64,000 bases of DNA from Streptomyces formicae (lineage in GTDB: Bacteria; Actinomycetota; Actinomycetes; Streptomycetales; Streptomycetaceae): assembly GCF_002556545.1 (NCBI RefSeq), contig NZ_CP022685.1:3884001-3948000 (forward strand), written 5' to 3'. The translations under genes were made by a program, and so were the position numbers. A model generated the notes under the pieces. The model was not told where the DNA came from, ran no database searches, and saw nothing but the letters and a program-made list of their open reading frames with translations. How positions within the stretch are numbered: the stretch's first letter is position 1; each line of letters opens with the position of its first letter. This document shows positions 52,591 to 61,040 of this stretch, in pieces.

Positions 52591-53088
52591 ATGGAGGACG
52601 AGGTCGATCGGCTGGTCGCAGCGTGGCGCCGGGAGCGCCCTGACCTCGACGTGGAACCACTCGAGGTGCTCAGCCGCGTGAGCAGGCTCGCGCGGCACCT
52701 GGACCGCGCCCGCAGACTCGCCTTCTCCGAGCACAGCCTGGAGCCCTGGGAGTTCGACGTCCTGACGTCGCTGCGGCGCGCGGGCGCGCCCTACCAGCTC
52801 TCCCCCGGCCAGCTGCTCACCCAGACCCTGGTGACCTCGGGCACGATGACGAACCGCATCGACCGCCTGGCGAAGAAGGGCCTCGTCGAGCGCCTGCCCG
52901 ACCCCAGCGACCGGCGCGGCGTCCTCGTGCGCCTGACCGGCGAGGGGCAGGACCGCGCGGACCAGGCCCTCGCCGGACTGCTCGAACAGGAGCGGGCGAT
53001 CCTCGCGGAGCTCTCCCGCGCCCAGCGAGGCGAACTGGCGGCGCTGCTACGCCAGTTGACCGCCCCGTTCGACAACATCCCCGGCTAG
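52591..53088 (+). CDS. tamR: MarR-family regulator TamR
   Basis: 165 aa from the ATG at 52591. MarR winged helix: LEPWEFDVLTSLRRAGAPYQLSPGQLLTQTLVTSGTMTNRIDRLAKKGLVERLPDPSDRRGVLVRLTGEG, with the recognition helix in SGTMTNRIDRL and the wing in DPSDRRGVLVRLT. In S. coelicolor, TamR senses citrate, isocitrate and aconitate and de-represses tam and aconitase (literature memory). Its 3' end overlaps the convergent LuxR-type gene by 42 bp, so the two genes share their terminal DNA. Confidence 0.93.
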   Translation: MEDEVDRLVAAWRRERPDLDVEPLEVLSRVSRLARHLDRARRLAFSEHSLEPWEFDVLTSLRRAGAPYQLSPGQLLTQTLVTSGTMTNRIDRLAKKGLVERLPDPSDRRGVLVRLTGEGQDRADQALAGLLEQERAILAELSRAQRGELAALLRQLTAPFDNIPG

Positions 53089-53823
53089 GTCGACCGGGCC
53101 GACCCCGGCGCGGCGCGCGAGCGCGACGGCGGCGAGGGTGGAGTGGACGCCCAGCTTGCCGAGCACGTTCTGCATGTGGGTGCGCACCGTGTGCGGGGAG
53201 AGGAAGAGGCGCTCCGCGACCGCCTTCCTGCCCAGGCCCGCCACCATGCAGCGGAGCACCTCGCGCTCGCGCGGGGTCAGCGACTCCACCAGGCGCTCGG
53301 ACTCGGTGCGGTGCTTGCGGGCGGCCGTCAGCTCGCGCAGCACGCCGGTGAGCAGCGCGGGCGGCAGGTGGGTCTCGTCCCGCAGGACGCCGCGTATCAC
53401 CGTCAGGAGCCGGGACAGGGAGCAGTCCTTGGCGACCCATCCCGATGCGCCCGCCTGGAGCGCGAGGGCCGCGCGGCGCGGGTCGTCCTTCTCGGCGAGC
53501 ACCACGGTGCGCACGGCGGGCTGGCCCGAACGCACGCCCGCGACCAGGGAGATGCCGTCGACGAGCCCGTCGGCGTTCCCCTCCTGGACCGGGACGGCGG
53601 GGCGGGCGCCCTGCAGCGCGCTCGCGGTGCTGCCGAGGTCGGCGTCGACGAGCAGGACGTCGAATCTGCGCCCTTCGGTGATCGCCCGCTCCAGACAGCG
53701 CAGCGCGGCGGGACCACTGCCCGCGGCGGATACGTCCACGTCGGGCTCGGCCGCCAGCGCGGCGGCCAGCGACTCGGCGAAGATGCGGTGGTCGTCGACG
53801 ACCAGGACTCGAATGCGAACCAC
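53047..53823 (-). CDS. LuxR/NarL-type response regulator
   Basis: 258 aa. GTG at 53821-53823 with GGAAGGGGG ahead. Receiver domain: acidic pair D10-D11 (VVDDHRIFAE), phosphoacceptor Asp60 (FDVLLVDADLG), K near VLAEKDD; Gly/Pro-loop insertion about 65-85 (SALQGARPAVPVQEG) is unusual. C-terminal HTH: LTPREREVLRCMVAGLGRKAVAERLFLSPHTVRTHMQNVLGKLGVHS. No sensor kinase next to it. Overlaps the tamR 3' end by 42 bp. Confidence 0.92.
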   Translation of the reverse strand: MVRIRVLVVDDHRIFAESLAAALAAEPDVDVSAAGSGPAALRCLERAITEGRRFDVLLVDADLGSTASALQGARPAVPVQEGNADGLVDGISLVAGVRSGQPAVRTVVLAEKDDPRRAALALQAGASGWVAKDCSLSRLLTVIRGVLRDETHLPPALLTGVLRELTAARKHRTESERLVESLTPREREVLRCMVAGLGRKAVAERLFLSPHTVRTHMQNVLGKLGVHSTLAAVALARRAGVGPVDLAGDVVERGGQLA

Positions 53824-54130
53824 AGAAACCCCCTTCCCCACGCTCCTGCAAGGAGCCGGGGATACCCCGTCCGAAGACCGTCGGGCCCGAAGACCGTCGG
53901 GGAGCGATCGGCGCGGGCACGGCGCCCGGAGCGGGGTCGACGCGGTCGCACGGCCGCCGCCGCGCCCTGACCACTGGCCCCCACAACGTGCTACCGGGCG
54001 TCGTACCCGACTGTCTCGCCCCCTGATCAGCGCCGGCCCCCACCGGCACTGTTCTTCAGAGTAGAGCCGGACGCCCGGAGCGGAAGCTGATTTGCAGAAC
54101 TGATTGGCCAGCGCGTTTATGGTGAGCCGT

Positions 54131-54574
54131 ATGTTTCGTATTGAGACAGGAGTCGACAAAGAGCGGCTTGGTCTGCTTCGTTCGCGGCTCAGGGAGACCA
54201 ATGACGCGGCGTCGCCCGTGCTCCGCGCCCTGCGCGGCACCCCCGACGACCAGGAACTACCGCTGGCGGTCTGGGCGTTGGACGAGGCGGGCGGCGTCGC
54301 GGCGGGGCTCGCCGCGCACACCTGGGGCCGCTGGCTGCACGTCAACCACCTCTGGGTGGCCGCCCCGCACCGCGGCACCGGCCTCGGCTCGCGCCTGCTC
54401 GACGAGGCGGAGCGCGTCGCCCGCCAGGACCGGGGCTGCGTCAGCTCCCGCGTCGAGACCTGGGACTTCCAGGCCCCCGGCTTCTACCGGAGCCACGGCT
54501 ACGAACTGGTCTGCGTGATCCCCGACTACCCCGAAGGCGTCAAGGAGTTCACGCTCACCAAGAAGCTGGCCTGA
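54131..54574 (+). CDS. GNAT family N-acetyltransferase
   Basis: 147 aa from the ATG at 54131; ATG at 54119 and GTG at 54122 are alternatives, and no ribosome site decides between them. The core is short: LPLAVWALDEAGGVAAGLAAHTWG, HVNHLWVAAPHRGTGLGSRLLDEAERVARQDRGC (acetyl-CoA loop RGTGLG), AFYRSHGY-like PGFYRSHGYELVC and a terminal strand EFTLTKKL. This FYxxxGY ending is typical of aminoglycoside/ribosomal-protein-type GNATs. Substrate unknown. TTGCAG at 54092 is a candidate -35. Confidence 0.88.
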   Translation: MFRIETGVDKERLGLLRSRLRETNDAASPVLRALRGTPDDQELPLAVWALDEAGGVAAGLAAHTWGRWLHVNHLWVAAPHRGTGLGSRLLDEAERVARQDRGCVSSRVETWDFQAPGFYRSHGYELVCVIPDYPEGVKEFTLTKKLA

Positions 54575-54602
54575 GCCTCGGCCCAGGGCTCCCGACCGCG
54601 CC

Positions 54603-55757
54603 TCAGACCTCGCGGCGCGCGCCCGGCGACGCCACCGCGGGGAACACCCGCGGCGCCGTGTACCCGGCCGCCGCGAACGCCGCCTCGACCGACTTCGTCA
54701 CCGTCTCCGCCTCGGCCGCCTCCACGAGCAGGAGCGCCGAGCCGCCGAAACCGCCGCCGGTCATCCGGGCACCGTACGCACCGGCCGTGTTCGCGGTCTC
54801 CACCGCGAGGTCGAGTTCCGGGCAGGAGATGCGGAAGTCGTCGCGCAGCGAGGCGTGCCCCTCGGTCAGGGCGGGGCCGATGCCGCGCACGTCGCCCGCG
54901 TCGAGCAGCCCGATGATCCGCTCCACGCGCTCGTCGTCCGTGACGATGTGGCGTACGTAGCGACGGACCTTCTCGTCCGTCAACCGGGCCAGGGCGTCGC
55001 CCAGTTCGGCGTACGGAACGTCCCGCAGATGGGAGACGCCGAGGGCCCGCGCGCCCTCCTCGCAGCCCGCGCGCCGCTCCGCGTACGCGCCGTCGCCGAG
55101 CTCGTGCTTCACGCGGGTGTCCACGACCAACAACCGCAGGCCGTGTGCCGCGAGGTCGAAGGGGACCTGGCGTATGGACAGGTCCCGGCAGTCCAGGTGC
55201 AGGGCGTGGCCCTCGGTGCAGCAGGCCGACGCCATCTGGTCCATGACGCCGCACGGCACGCCGACGAAGGCGTTCTCCGCACGCTGCGAGAGGACCGCCA
55301 ACTCCGGCCGGGAGAGCCCGAGTTCGAACAGGTCGTTGAGGGCGAGCGCGGTGACGACCTCCAGGGCGGCCGACGAGGAGAGGCCCGCCCCCGTCGGCAC
55401 CGTCGAGGCGAGGTGCAGGTCCGCGCCGCCTACCGGGTGCCCGGCCGCCCGCAGCGCCCAGACGACACCGGCCGGGTAGGCCGCCCAGCCGCCGTCGGAC
55501 AGCGGCGTCAGCTCGTCGATGCGCAGCTCGACGACGGGGGCGTCGATGTCCGCGGAGTGCAGCCGCAGGACGCCGTCGGTGCGCCGGGAGACCGCGGCGA
55601 CGACCGTGTGCGGCAGGGCGAGGGGCATCACGAAGCCCTCGTTGACGTCCGTGTACTCGCCGATGAGGTTGACCCGCCCGGGCGCCGACCAGACGCCGTC
55701 CGGCGCGTGACCGTACAACTCCGTGAACTGCTCGGCTACTTCGCTGACCGGCGCCAT
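54603..55757 (-). CDS. galK: galactokinase
   Basis: 384 aa, ATG start. Phosphorylates galactose in the Leloir pathway. GHMP-kinase family: GRVNLIGEYTDVNEGFVMPLAL (substrate-binding signature), the ATP-binding loop PTGAGLSSSAALEV, and the third motif GARMTGGGFGGSALLL. Third gene of galT-galE-galK; 25 bp separate it from the galE stop, so all three are on one leftward transcript. Confidence 0.97.
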   Translation of the reverse strand: MAPVSEVAEQFTELYGHAPDGVWSAPGRVNLIGEYTDVNEGFVMPLALPHTVVAAVSRRTDGVLRLHSADIDAPVVELRIDELTPLSDGGWAAYPAGVVWALRAAGHPVGGADLHLASTVPTGAGLSSSAALEVVTALALNDLFELGLSRPELAVLSQRAENAFVGVPCGVMDQMASACCTEGHALHLDCRDLSIRQVPFDLAAHGLRLLVVDTRVKHELGDGAYAERRAGCEEGARALGVSHLRDVPYAELGDALARLTDEKVRRYVRHIVTDDERVERIIGLLDAGDVRGIGPALTEGHASLRDDFRISCPELDLAVETANTAGAYGARMTGGGFGGSALLLVEAAEAETVTKSVEAAFAAAGYTAPRVFPAVASPGARREV

Positions 55758-55782
55758 GAGCCCCCTGCCCTCCGTGAATGAG

Positions 55783-56742
55783 TTATGCCGTGCGCCGGGC
55801 GAACGCCCAGGCGTCGGCGACGATGCCCGCGAGATCCGCGCGGGACGGCTGCCAGCCGAGCTTGTCGTGCGCGGTGGCGGCGGACGCGACGAGGACGGCG
55901 GGGTCGCCGCCGCGGCGCTCCGCGAGGACCTCGGGGATCGGGTGCCCGGTGACCTTGCGGACGGTCTCGATGACCTCGCGCACGGAGAAGCCGTTGCCGT
56001 TGCCCAGGTTGCAGATGAGATGTTCGCCCGGGGCCGCCGCCTCGACCGCGAGGAGGTGCGCGTCGGCGAGGTCGGCGACGTGGATGTAGTCGCGCACGCA
56101 GGTGCCGTCGGGCGTCGGGTAGTCGTCGCCGAAGACGCTGATCGCCTCGCGCCTGCCCTGCGCGACCTGGAGGACGAGCGGGATGAGGTGCGACTCGGGG
56201 TCGTGGCGCTCGCCGAACTCGCCGTAGGCGCCCGCCACGTTGAAGTAGCGCAGCGAGACCGCGGCCAGGCCGTGGGCGGCGGCCTCGCCGGTGATCATGT
56301 GGTCGACGGCGAGCTTGGAGGCGCCGTACGGCGAGGTGGGGGCGGTCGGGTCGGTCTCCGTGATGGGGGTGCTCACGGGCTCGCCGTAGGTCGCGGCGGT
56401 GGAGGAGAAGACGAGCTTGCGCACGCCCGCGTCGCGCATCGCGGCGAGCAGCGCCATGGTGCCGCCGACGTTGTTGTCCCAGTACTTCTCGGGCTTGGCG
56501 ACGGACTCGCCGACCTGCGAGAAGGCGGCGAAGTGCAACACGGCGTCGTACGAGGAGTCCAGCCACTTGGCGGCATCGCGGATGTCGCCCTCGACGAACG
56601 TGGCGCCGCCGGGGACGCCCGCGCGGAAGCCGGTGGAGAGGTTGTCGAGGACGGTCACCTCGTGCCCGGCCTCGATCAGGTGCTGCGCGACCACGCTTCC
56701 GACATAGCCCGCGCCACCGGTGACCAGGTACTTACCGCTCAT
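55783..56742 (-). CDS. galE: UDP-glucose 4-epimerase
   Basis: 319 aa, ATG overlapping the galT stop (56739-56742). NAD-binding [25 protein letters not shown], catalytic site [10 protein letters not shown] with the Ser and [12 protein letters not shown] (Tyr and Lys), and [24 protein letters not shown]. Short-chain dehydrogenase fold. Interconverts UDP-galactose and UDP-glucose. Complete. Confidence 0.97.
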   Translation of the reverse strand: MSGKYLVTGGAGYVGSVVAQHLIEAGHEVTVLDNLSTGFRAGVPGGATFVEGDIRDAAKWLDSSYDAVLHFAAFSQVGESVAKPEKYWDNNVGGTMALLAAMRDAGVRKLVFSSTAATYGEPVSTPITETDPTAPTSPYGASKLAVDHMITGEAAAHGLAAVSLRYFNVAGAYGEFGERHDPESHLIPLVLQVAQGRREAISVFGDDYPTPDGTCVRDYIHVADLADAHLLAVEAAAPGEHLICNLGNGNGFSVREVIETVRKVTGHPIPEVLAERRGGDPAVLVASAATAHDKLGWQPSRADLAGIVADAWAFARRTA

Positions 56743-57797
56743 GAACTCGCTACCTCTCGCAGTCGCTGGGCCGCGGTTTCCGGCGGCACGTCGTTGATGA
56801 ACACGCTCATGCCGGATTCGGAACCCGCGAGGAACTTCAGCTTGCCCGAAGTGCGGCGGATCGTGAAAAGTTCGAGGTGCAGGGCGAAGTCGTCCCGGTT
56901 GACCCCGTCATGTCCCTCGAGGGGGCCGAAGGGCGCCTGGTGCCAGGCCGCGATGTACGGCGTCGGCGCGGGCTCCCCGAAGATCCGGTCGAAGCGCTTC
57001 AACAGTTCCAGGTAGACCTGGGGGAACTCGGTGCGCGCGGCCTCGTCGAGCGCGAGCAGGTCGGGCACCCGGCGCTTGGGGTAGAGGTGCACCTCGTAGG
57101 GCCAGTGCGCGGCGTACGGCACGAAGGCCACCCAGTGTTCACCCTCCAGGACGACCCGCTCCCCGGCGCGTTCCTCGGCCAGGACGTCGTCGAAGAGGTT
57201 GCGGCCCTGTGTCGTCTCCTTGTGCGCGGCGAGCGAGCGGAGCATCAGGTCGGTGCGGGGGGTGACGAAGGGGTAGGCGTAGATCTGCCCGTGCGGATGC
57301 CCGAGGGTCACGCCGATCTCGGCGCCCCGGTTCTCGAAGCAGAACACCTGCGCCACGGAGGGCAGGTGGGACAGCTCGGCGGTGCGGTCGGTCCAGGCGT
57401 CGAGGACGAGCCCGGCCTGCTCCTCGGTGAGGTCGGCGAAGGACGCGTCGTGGTCGGAGGTGAAGCAGACGACCTCGCAGCGGCCCGCGTCGCCCGCGAG
57501 CGAGGGGAAGCGGTTCTCGAAGACCGCGACGTCGTACGCGGAGTCCGGGATCTCGCTGGAGCGCCCTTCGGCGGAGGGGCAGAGCGGGCACTCGTCGGCG
57601 GGCGGGTGGTAGGTGCGGCCCTGGCGGTGCGAGGCGATGGCCACGCTGTCGCCGAGGAGCGCGTCCCTGCGGATCTCGGACGTGGTGGAGACGGGGCCGA
57701 GCGGCCGCCGGTCCACGGCGTCGCGCACCGCGTCGTCGCGCATGTCGTAGTAGATGAGCTCACGACCGTCGGCGAGACGGGTCGAGGTCTTCTTCAC
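56739..57797 (-). CDS. galT: galactose-1-phosphate uridylyltransferase
   Basis: 352 aa, GTG start with AGGAGCCCCGGAC ahead. First gene of the gal operon. Zinc-site and fold marks: DECPLCPS (Cys pair), [29 protein letters not shown], and the uridylylated-His active site [12 protein letters not shown]. Transfers UMP from UDP-glucose to galactose-1-phosphate. The divergent symporter gene starts 214 bp away and shares the control region. Confidence 0.97.
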   Translation of the reverse strand: MKKTSTRLADGRELIYYDMRDDAVRDAVDRRPLGPVSTTSEIRRDALLGDSVAIASHRQGRTYHPPADECPLCPSAEGRSSEIPDSAYDVAVFENRFPSLAGDAGRCEVVCFTSDHDASFADLTEEQAGLVLDAWTDRTAELSHLPSVAQVFCFENRGAEIGVTLGHPHGQIYAYPFVTPRTDLMLRSLAAHKETTQGRNLFDDVLAEERAGERVVLEGEHWVAFVPYAAHWPYEVHLYPKRRVPDLLALDEAARTEFPQVYLELLKRFDRIFGEPAPTPYIAAWHQAPFGPLEGHDGVNRDDFALHLELFTIRRTSGKLKFLAGSESGMSVFINDVPPETAAQRLREVASS

Positions 57798-57819
57798 GTC
57801 CGGGGCTCCTCATCACCCA

Positions 57820-57960
57820 CCCAACAGAACCGAACATAACAAATCACAAGCCAACAGCCCCGTCAATGCCCGGGTCGGGCCCGGGATCCCTGGGGTTCCC
57901 CAGGAGGGCTCGATCACAATCAAACAAAGAACACCAACAGAACTGTTCAGTTATTGAAGA
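57820..57960. promoter_or_regulatory. shared control region of the gal operon and symporter gene, A/T-rich patches
   Basis: Two unusually A/T-rich patches: AACAGAACCGAACATAACAA with ATCACAAG (57823-57850) and ATCACAATCAAACAAAGAAC (57913-57932). Reading the other strand, both contain TTGTGAT(T) with TTTGTT close by, like DeoR/LacI-family half sites. Between them is CTGGGG-TT-CCCCAG (57890-57903) and a CCCGGG-rich palindrome. GAAC-T-GTTC at about 57940 is a further palindrome near the start of the symporter transcript. Confidence 0.5.
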
Positions 57961-58011
57961 AGGGGGCGTAGGTTCCGGTCTGATCAGTTCGCGCAACGAA
58001 GCGAGTTCCCC

Positions 58012-59685
58012 ATGCAAACCCTGGCCGAAGGGCTTCGGCTCCCCACCAACGGGCTCGACTACACGATCCTGGCGATCTACTTCGTGGTCGTCCTCGGCAT
58101 CGGCTTCGCCGCCCGGCGCTCGGTGAAGACCAGCCTCGACTTCTTCCTCTCGGGCCGCTCACTGCCGGCCTGGGTCACCGGTCTCGCCTTCGTCGCCGCG
58201 AACCTGGGCGCGACGGAGATCCTCGGCATGGCCGCCACCGGCGCGCAGTACGGCGTCGCGGTCGTGCACTGGTACTGGATCGGGGCCATCCCCGCGATGG
58301 TCTTCCTCGGCCTCGTGATGATGCCGTTCTACTACCGCAGCAAGGTCCGCTCGGTCCCCGAGTTCCTGCTCCAGCGCTTCGACAAGTCGGCGCACCTGCT
58401 CAGCTCGGCGCTCTTCGCGTTCGCGGCGATACTCATCGCGGGCGTGAACCTCTACGCCCTCTCGATCGTCGTCGAGGCGCTGCTCGGCTGGCCGCAGTGG
58501 GTGGCCATCGTCGTCGCGGGCGCGTTCGTGCTCGCGTACATCACCATCGGCGGCCTCTCCTCGGCGATCTACAACGAAGTGCTCCAGTTCTTCGTGATCC
58601 TCGCCGCGCTCATCCCGATCTGCGTCATCGGCCTGAAGAAGGTCGGCGGCTGGGACGGTCTGACCGGCTCGATCGAGAAGCAGCACGGCGAGAACTTCAT
58701 GACCGCCTGGGGCGGCACCGGCATCGGTGACGCCAACCCGCTCGGCGCCAACTGGCTGACGATCATCCTCGGCCTCGGCTTCGTGCTCTCCTTCGGCTAC
58801 TGGACGACCAACTTCGCCGAGGTCCAGCGCGCGCTGTCCGCGAAGAACCTCTCCGCCGCCCAGCGCACCCCGCTGATCGCCGCCTTCCCGAAGATCTTCA
58901 TCGTCTTCCTGGTGATGATCCCCGGCCTGGTCGCCGCCGTCCTCGTCCCGAAGATCGGCACGGCCGGTTCGGACCTGACGTACAACGACGCGATCCCCTA
59001 CCTGATGCAGGAGCTGCTGCCCAACGGCGTGCTCGGCATCGCGGTCACCGGGCTGCTCGCCGCGTTCATGGCGGGCATGGCGGCGAACGTCTCGTCCTTC
59101 AACACCGTGTTCACGTACGACATCTGGGCGAAGTACGTGGTCAAGGACCGCGAGGACGGCTACTACCTGAAGTTCGGGCGGCTCATCACCGCGATCGGCG
59201 TGCTCGCCTCCATCGGCACCGCCTTCATCGCCTCGTCGTTCTCGAACATCATGGGGTACCTCCAGACCCTGTTCTCCTTCTTCAACGTCCCGATGTTCGT
59301 GGTCTTCATCATCGGCATGTTCTGGAAGCGCGCCTCGATGAAGTCCGGCGTGTGGGGCCTGCTCGCGGGCACCAGCGCCGCGATGGTCAACTACTTCTGG
59401 ATCTACAAGCAGGGCGTCATCGACATCCCCACCGACCAGGGCGCCAACTTCGTCTCCGCGATCGTCGGCTTCGTCGCCGGTGCCGTGGTCATGGTCGTCG
59501 TCACGCTCTTCACCGCGCCCAAGCCCGAGGCCGAACTGGCCGGTCTGGTCTACGGAACGGCCTCACCGGGCCTGGAGGACGAGGGGGCGGAGGCGGGCGA
59601 CGACGCCTGGTACCGCAAGCCCGCGCTGCTCGGCTGGGGCGCGGTCGTGCTCGCTGCGCTCTGCTACCTGCCGTACTCGCTCTAG
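58012..59685 (+). CDS. sodium:solute symporter, probable galactose/glucose type
   Basis: 557 aa, ATG start. SSS family with about 14 membrane helices: GLDYTILAIYFVVVLGIGFAAR, DFFLSGRSLPAWVTGLAFVAANLGATEILGMA (the Na+-site helix), GYWTTNFAEVQRALSAKNLSAAQRTPLIAAFPKI and FLAAFMAGMAANVSSFNTVFTYDIW-like GLLAAFMAGMAAN. The sequence around FAEVQRALSAK matches SGLT/vSGLT-type sugar symporters more than proline or acetate ones. Position divergent from galTEK supports galactose uptake. A 93-aa membrane protein gene follows 33 bp downstream. Confidence 0.9.
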   Translation: MQTLAEGLRLPTNGLDYTILAIYFVVVLGIGFAARRSVKTSLDFFLSGRSLPAWVTGLAFVAANLGATEILGMAATGAQYGVAVVHWYWIGAIPAMVFLGLVMMPFYYRSKVRSVPEFLLQRFDKSAHLLSSALFAFAAILIAGVNLYALSIVVEALLGWPQWVAIVVAGAFVLAYITIGGLSSAIYNEVLQFFVILAALIPICVIGLKKVGGWDGLTGSIEKQHGENFMTAWGGTGIGDANPLGANWLTIILGLGFVLSFGYWTTNFAEVQRALSAKNLSAAQRTPLIAAFPKIFIVFLVMIPGLVAAVLVPKIGTAGSDLTYNDAIPYLMQELLPNGVLGIAVTGLLAAFMAGMAANVSSFNTVFTYDIWAKYVVKDREDGYYLKFGRLITAIGVLASIGTAFIASSFSNIMGYLQTLFSFFNVPMFVVFIIGMFWKRASMKSGVWGLLAGTSAAMVNYFWIYKQGVIDIPTDQGANFVSAIVGFVAGAVVMVVVTLFTAPKPEAELAGLVYGTASPGLEDEGAEAGDDAWYRKPALLGWGAVVLAALCYLPYSL

Positions 59686-59718
59686 CCCCTCTCGTCCTGA
59701 TCGGAGGACCGAAGAACC

Positions 59719-60000
59719 ATGTCCGAACTGCAGAACGAAGTCTCCGAGCTGGAGCGCAAGTCCGCGACGGCCGCCCGTCTCTTCGACATCCGGCGGATCA
59801 TCGGCGGCCTGTTCGTGGTGTACGGGATCATCGTGACGATCGCGGGAATCACCGCGTCCGACGCCGACCTGAAGAAGGCCGAGGACATCAACATCAACCT
59901 GTGGACGGGCCTCGGCATGCTCGCCCTCGGGCTCTTCTTCCTCGGCTGGCTGTGGCTGCGCCCCACGGTGGTGCCCACCGAGGAACCGGCCGACGAGTAG
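59719..60000 (+). CDS. small two-helix membrane protein next to the sugar symporter
   Basis: 93 aa, GGAGGACCGAAGAACC ahead of the ATG. N-terminal helical stretch ELQNEVSELERKSATAARLFDIRRI, then two membrane helices (GGLFVVYGIIVTIAGITA and LWTGLGMLALGLFFLGWLWLR) and an acidic end. Known annotation in streptomycetes is only 'hypothetical'; its position, 33 bp behind the symporter, suggests an accessory subunit (inference). No enzyme motif. Confidence 0.85.
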   Translation: MSELQNEVSELERKSATAARLFDIRRIIGGLFVVYGIIVTIAGITASDADLKKAEDININLWTGLGMLALGLFFLGWLWLRPTVVPTEEPADE

Positions 60001-60026
60001 TCACTTCCCCTGCACGGGGCTCGGGT

Positions 60027-60749
60027 TCACTGCGTGGGCTCGGGCCCCGTCGGCCTTTCCACGTCGTTCGCGTACGTCGCGGCGGGGCGCTCCGCGCGGT
60101 CCAGGAGCCCCGTGCGGGCGGCGAGCGCGGCGGCCTCGAGGCGCGAGCCGACGCCCAGCTTCATCAGGACCCGCTGCACGTGCGTGCGCGCCGTGCTCGG
60201 CGCGATCCCCATCCCCGCGGCGATAAGGCGGGTGTCCTCGCCGTCCGCGACCCGCACCAGGACCTCGACCTCGCGCGGCGTCAGCATCTGCAACAGGCGC
60301 TGCCCCTCGTCGTCGGGCTGCGCGGCCGGATTGAGCAGCTCGCTGAAGGCGCCTTGCAGCAGTTGGGGCGCGACGGCCGCCTCGCCCGCCCGCGCCTTCA
60401 TGATGGCGCGCTCGACCCCTTCGATGCGCTCGTCGTGGCGTACGTATCCGGAGGCGCCCGAGGCGAAGGCCGCCGCGATCCCCCGGGGGTTGGGCACCGG
60501 GCCGAGGACCACGACCGCCACCTGCGGACGCTCCCGCTTGATCTTCACCACCGGGTCGAACATGCCCGGTTCCGCGGGCGTCGCCGTGCCCAGGAGACAG
60601 ACCTCCGGGGCCCTGCTGATCACCAGCTCCGCCGCTCCCGCGGCGGGCGCGGCCGCGGCGAGCACCCGGTGCCCGCGCAGTTTCAGCGCCGAGGCGAGTG
60701 CCTCGGCGAGCAGTCGGTGATCGTCGACCACCATGAGCCGCACACCCAT
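60027..60749 (-). CDS. LuxR-type regulator with atypical receiver (no phosphoacceptor Asp)
   Basis: 240 aa, ATG start. The receiver-like N-terminus keeps the acidic pair (MVVDDHRLLAEALA, D9-D10), but the phosphoacceptor position reads CLLGTATPAEPG, with Gly54 where Asp is expected, and the usual Thr/Lys region reads VVVLGPVPNP. It should therefore not be controlled by Asp phosphorylation. HTH: LTPREVEVLVRVADGEDTRLIAAGMGIAPSTARTHVQRVLMKLGVGSRLEA. Such orphans often bind antibiotics or small molecules. It sits beside the symporter gene, convergent with its small partner. Confidence 0.9.
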   Translation of the reverse strand: MGVRLMVVDDHRLLAEALASALKLRGHRVLAAAAPAAGAAELVISRAPEVCLLGTATPAEPGMFDPVVKIKRERPQVAVVVLGPVPNPRGIAAAFASGASGYVRHDERIEGVERAIMKARAGEAAVAPQLLQGAFSELLNPAAQPDDEGQRLLQMLTPREVEVLVRVADGEDTRLIAAGMGIAPSTARTHVQRVLMKLGVGSRLEAAALAARTGLLDRAERPAATYANDVERPTGPEPTQ

Positions 60750-60972
60750 AGCAACCCCCCAGTTCCCCCACTGATCCCCTGATCCACCGGCCGCCTCGAT
60801 CTCCCGCTTCCCGTGGATCGCGGGCCCCCCGGCCCTCCATCCCCCGGAAGCTACACGCTTGTTCGACGTTGCGCGCCCCCTACCGGCCAGAAGCGGCCCG
60901 GAATGCCGAAATCCCTGCCATTCGGGGGCTATTGGGGGTACTGCGCGGCGGGAAGTGCGCCGGGTACGACAG

Positions 60973-61005
60973 CGGCCGCGCCCTCCTGGTGCGAGGGCGC
61001 GGCCG
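60973..61005 (-). terminator. terminator hairpin of the PQQ-propeller operon
   Basis: CGGCCGCGCCCTC (60973-60985) pairs perfectly with GAGGGCGCGGCCG (60993-61005) over a 7-base loop, 36 bases 3' of the stop codon at 61041. The rest of 60750-61040 holds no supported gene. Confidence 0.75.
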
Positions 61006-61040
61006 GGCCGTACTGAGGGGCTATCGGGAGCCCGCCGGGA

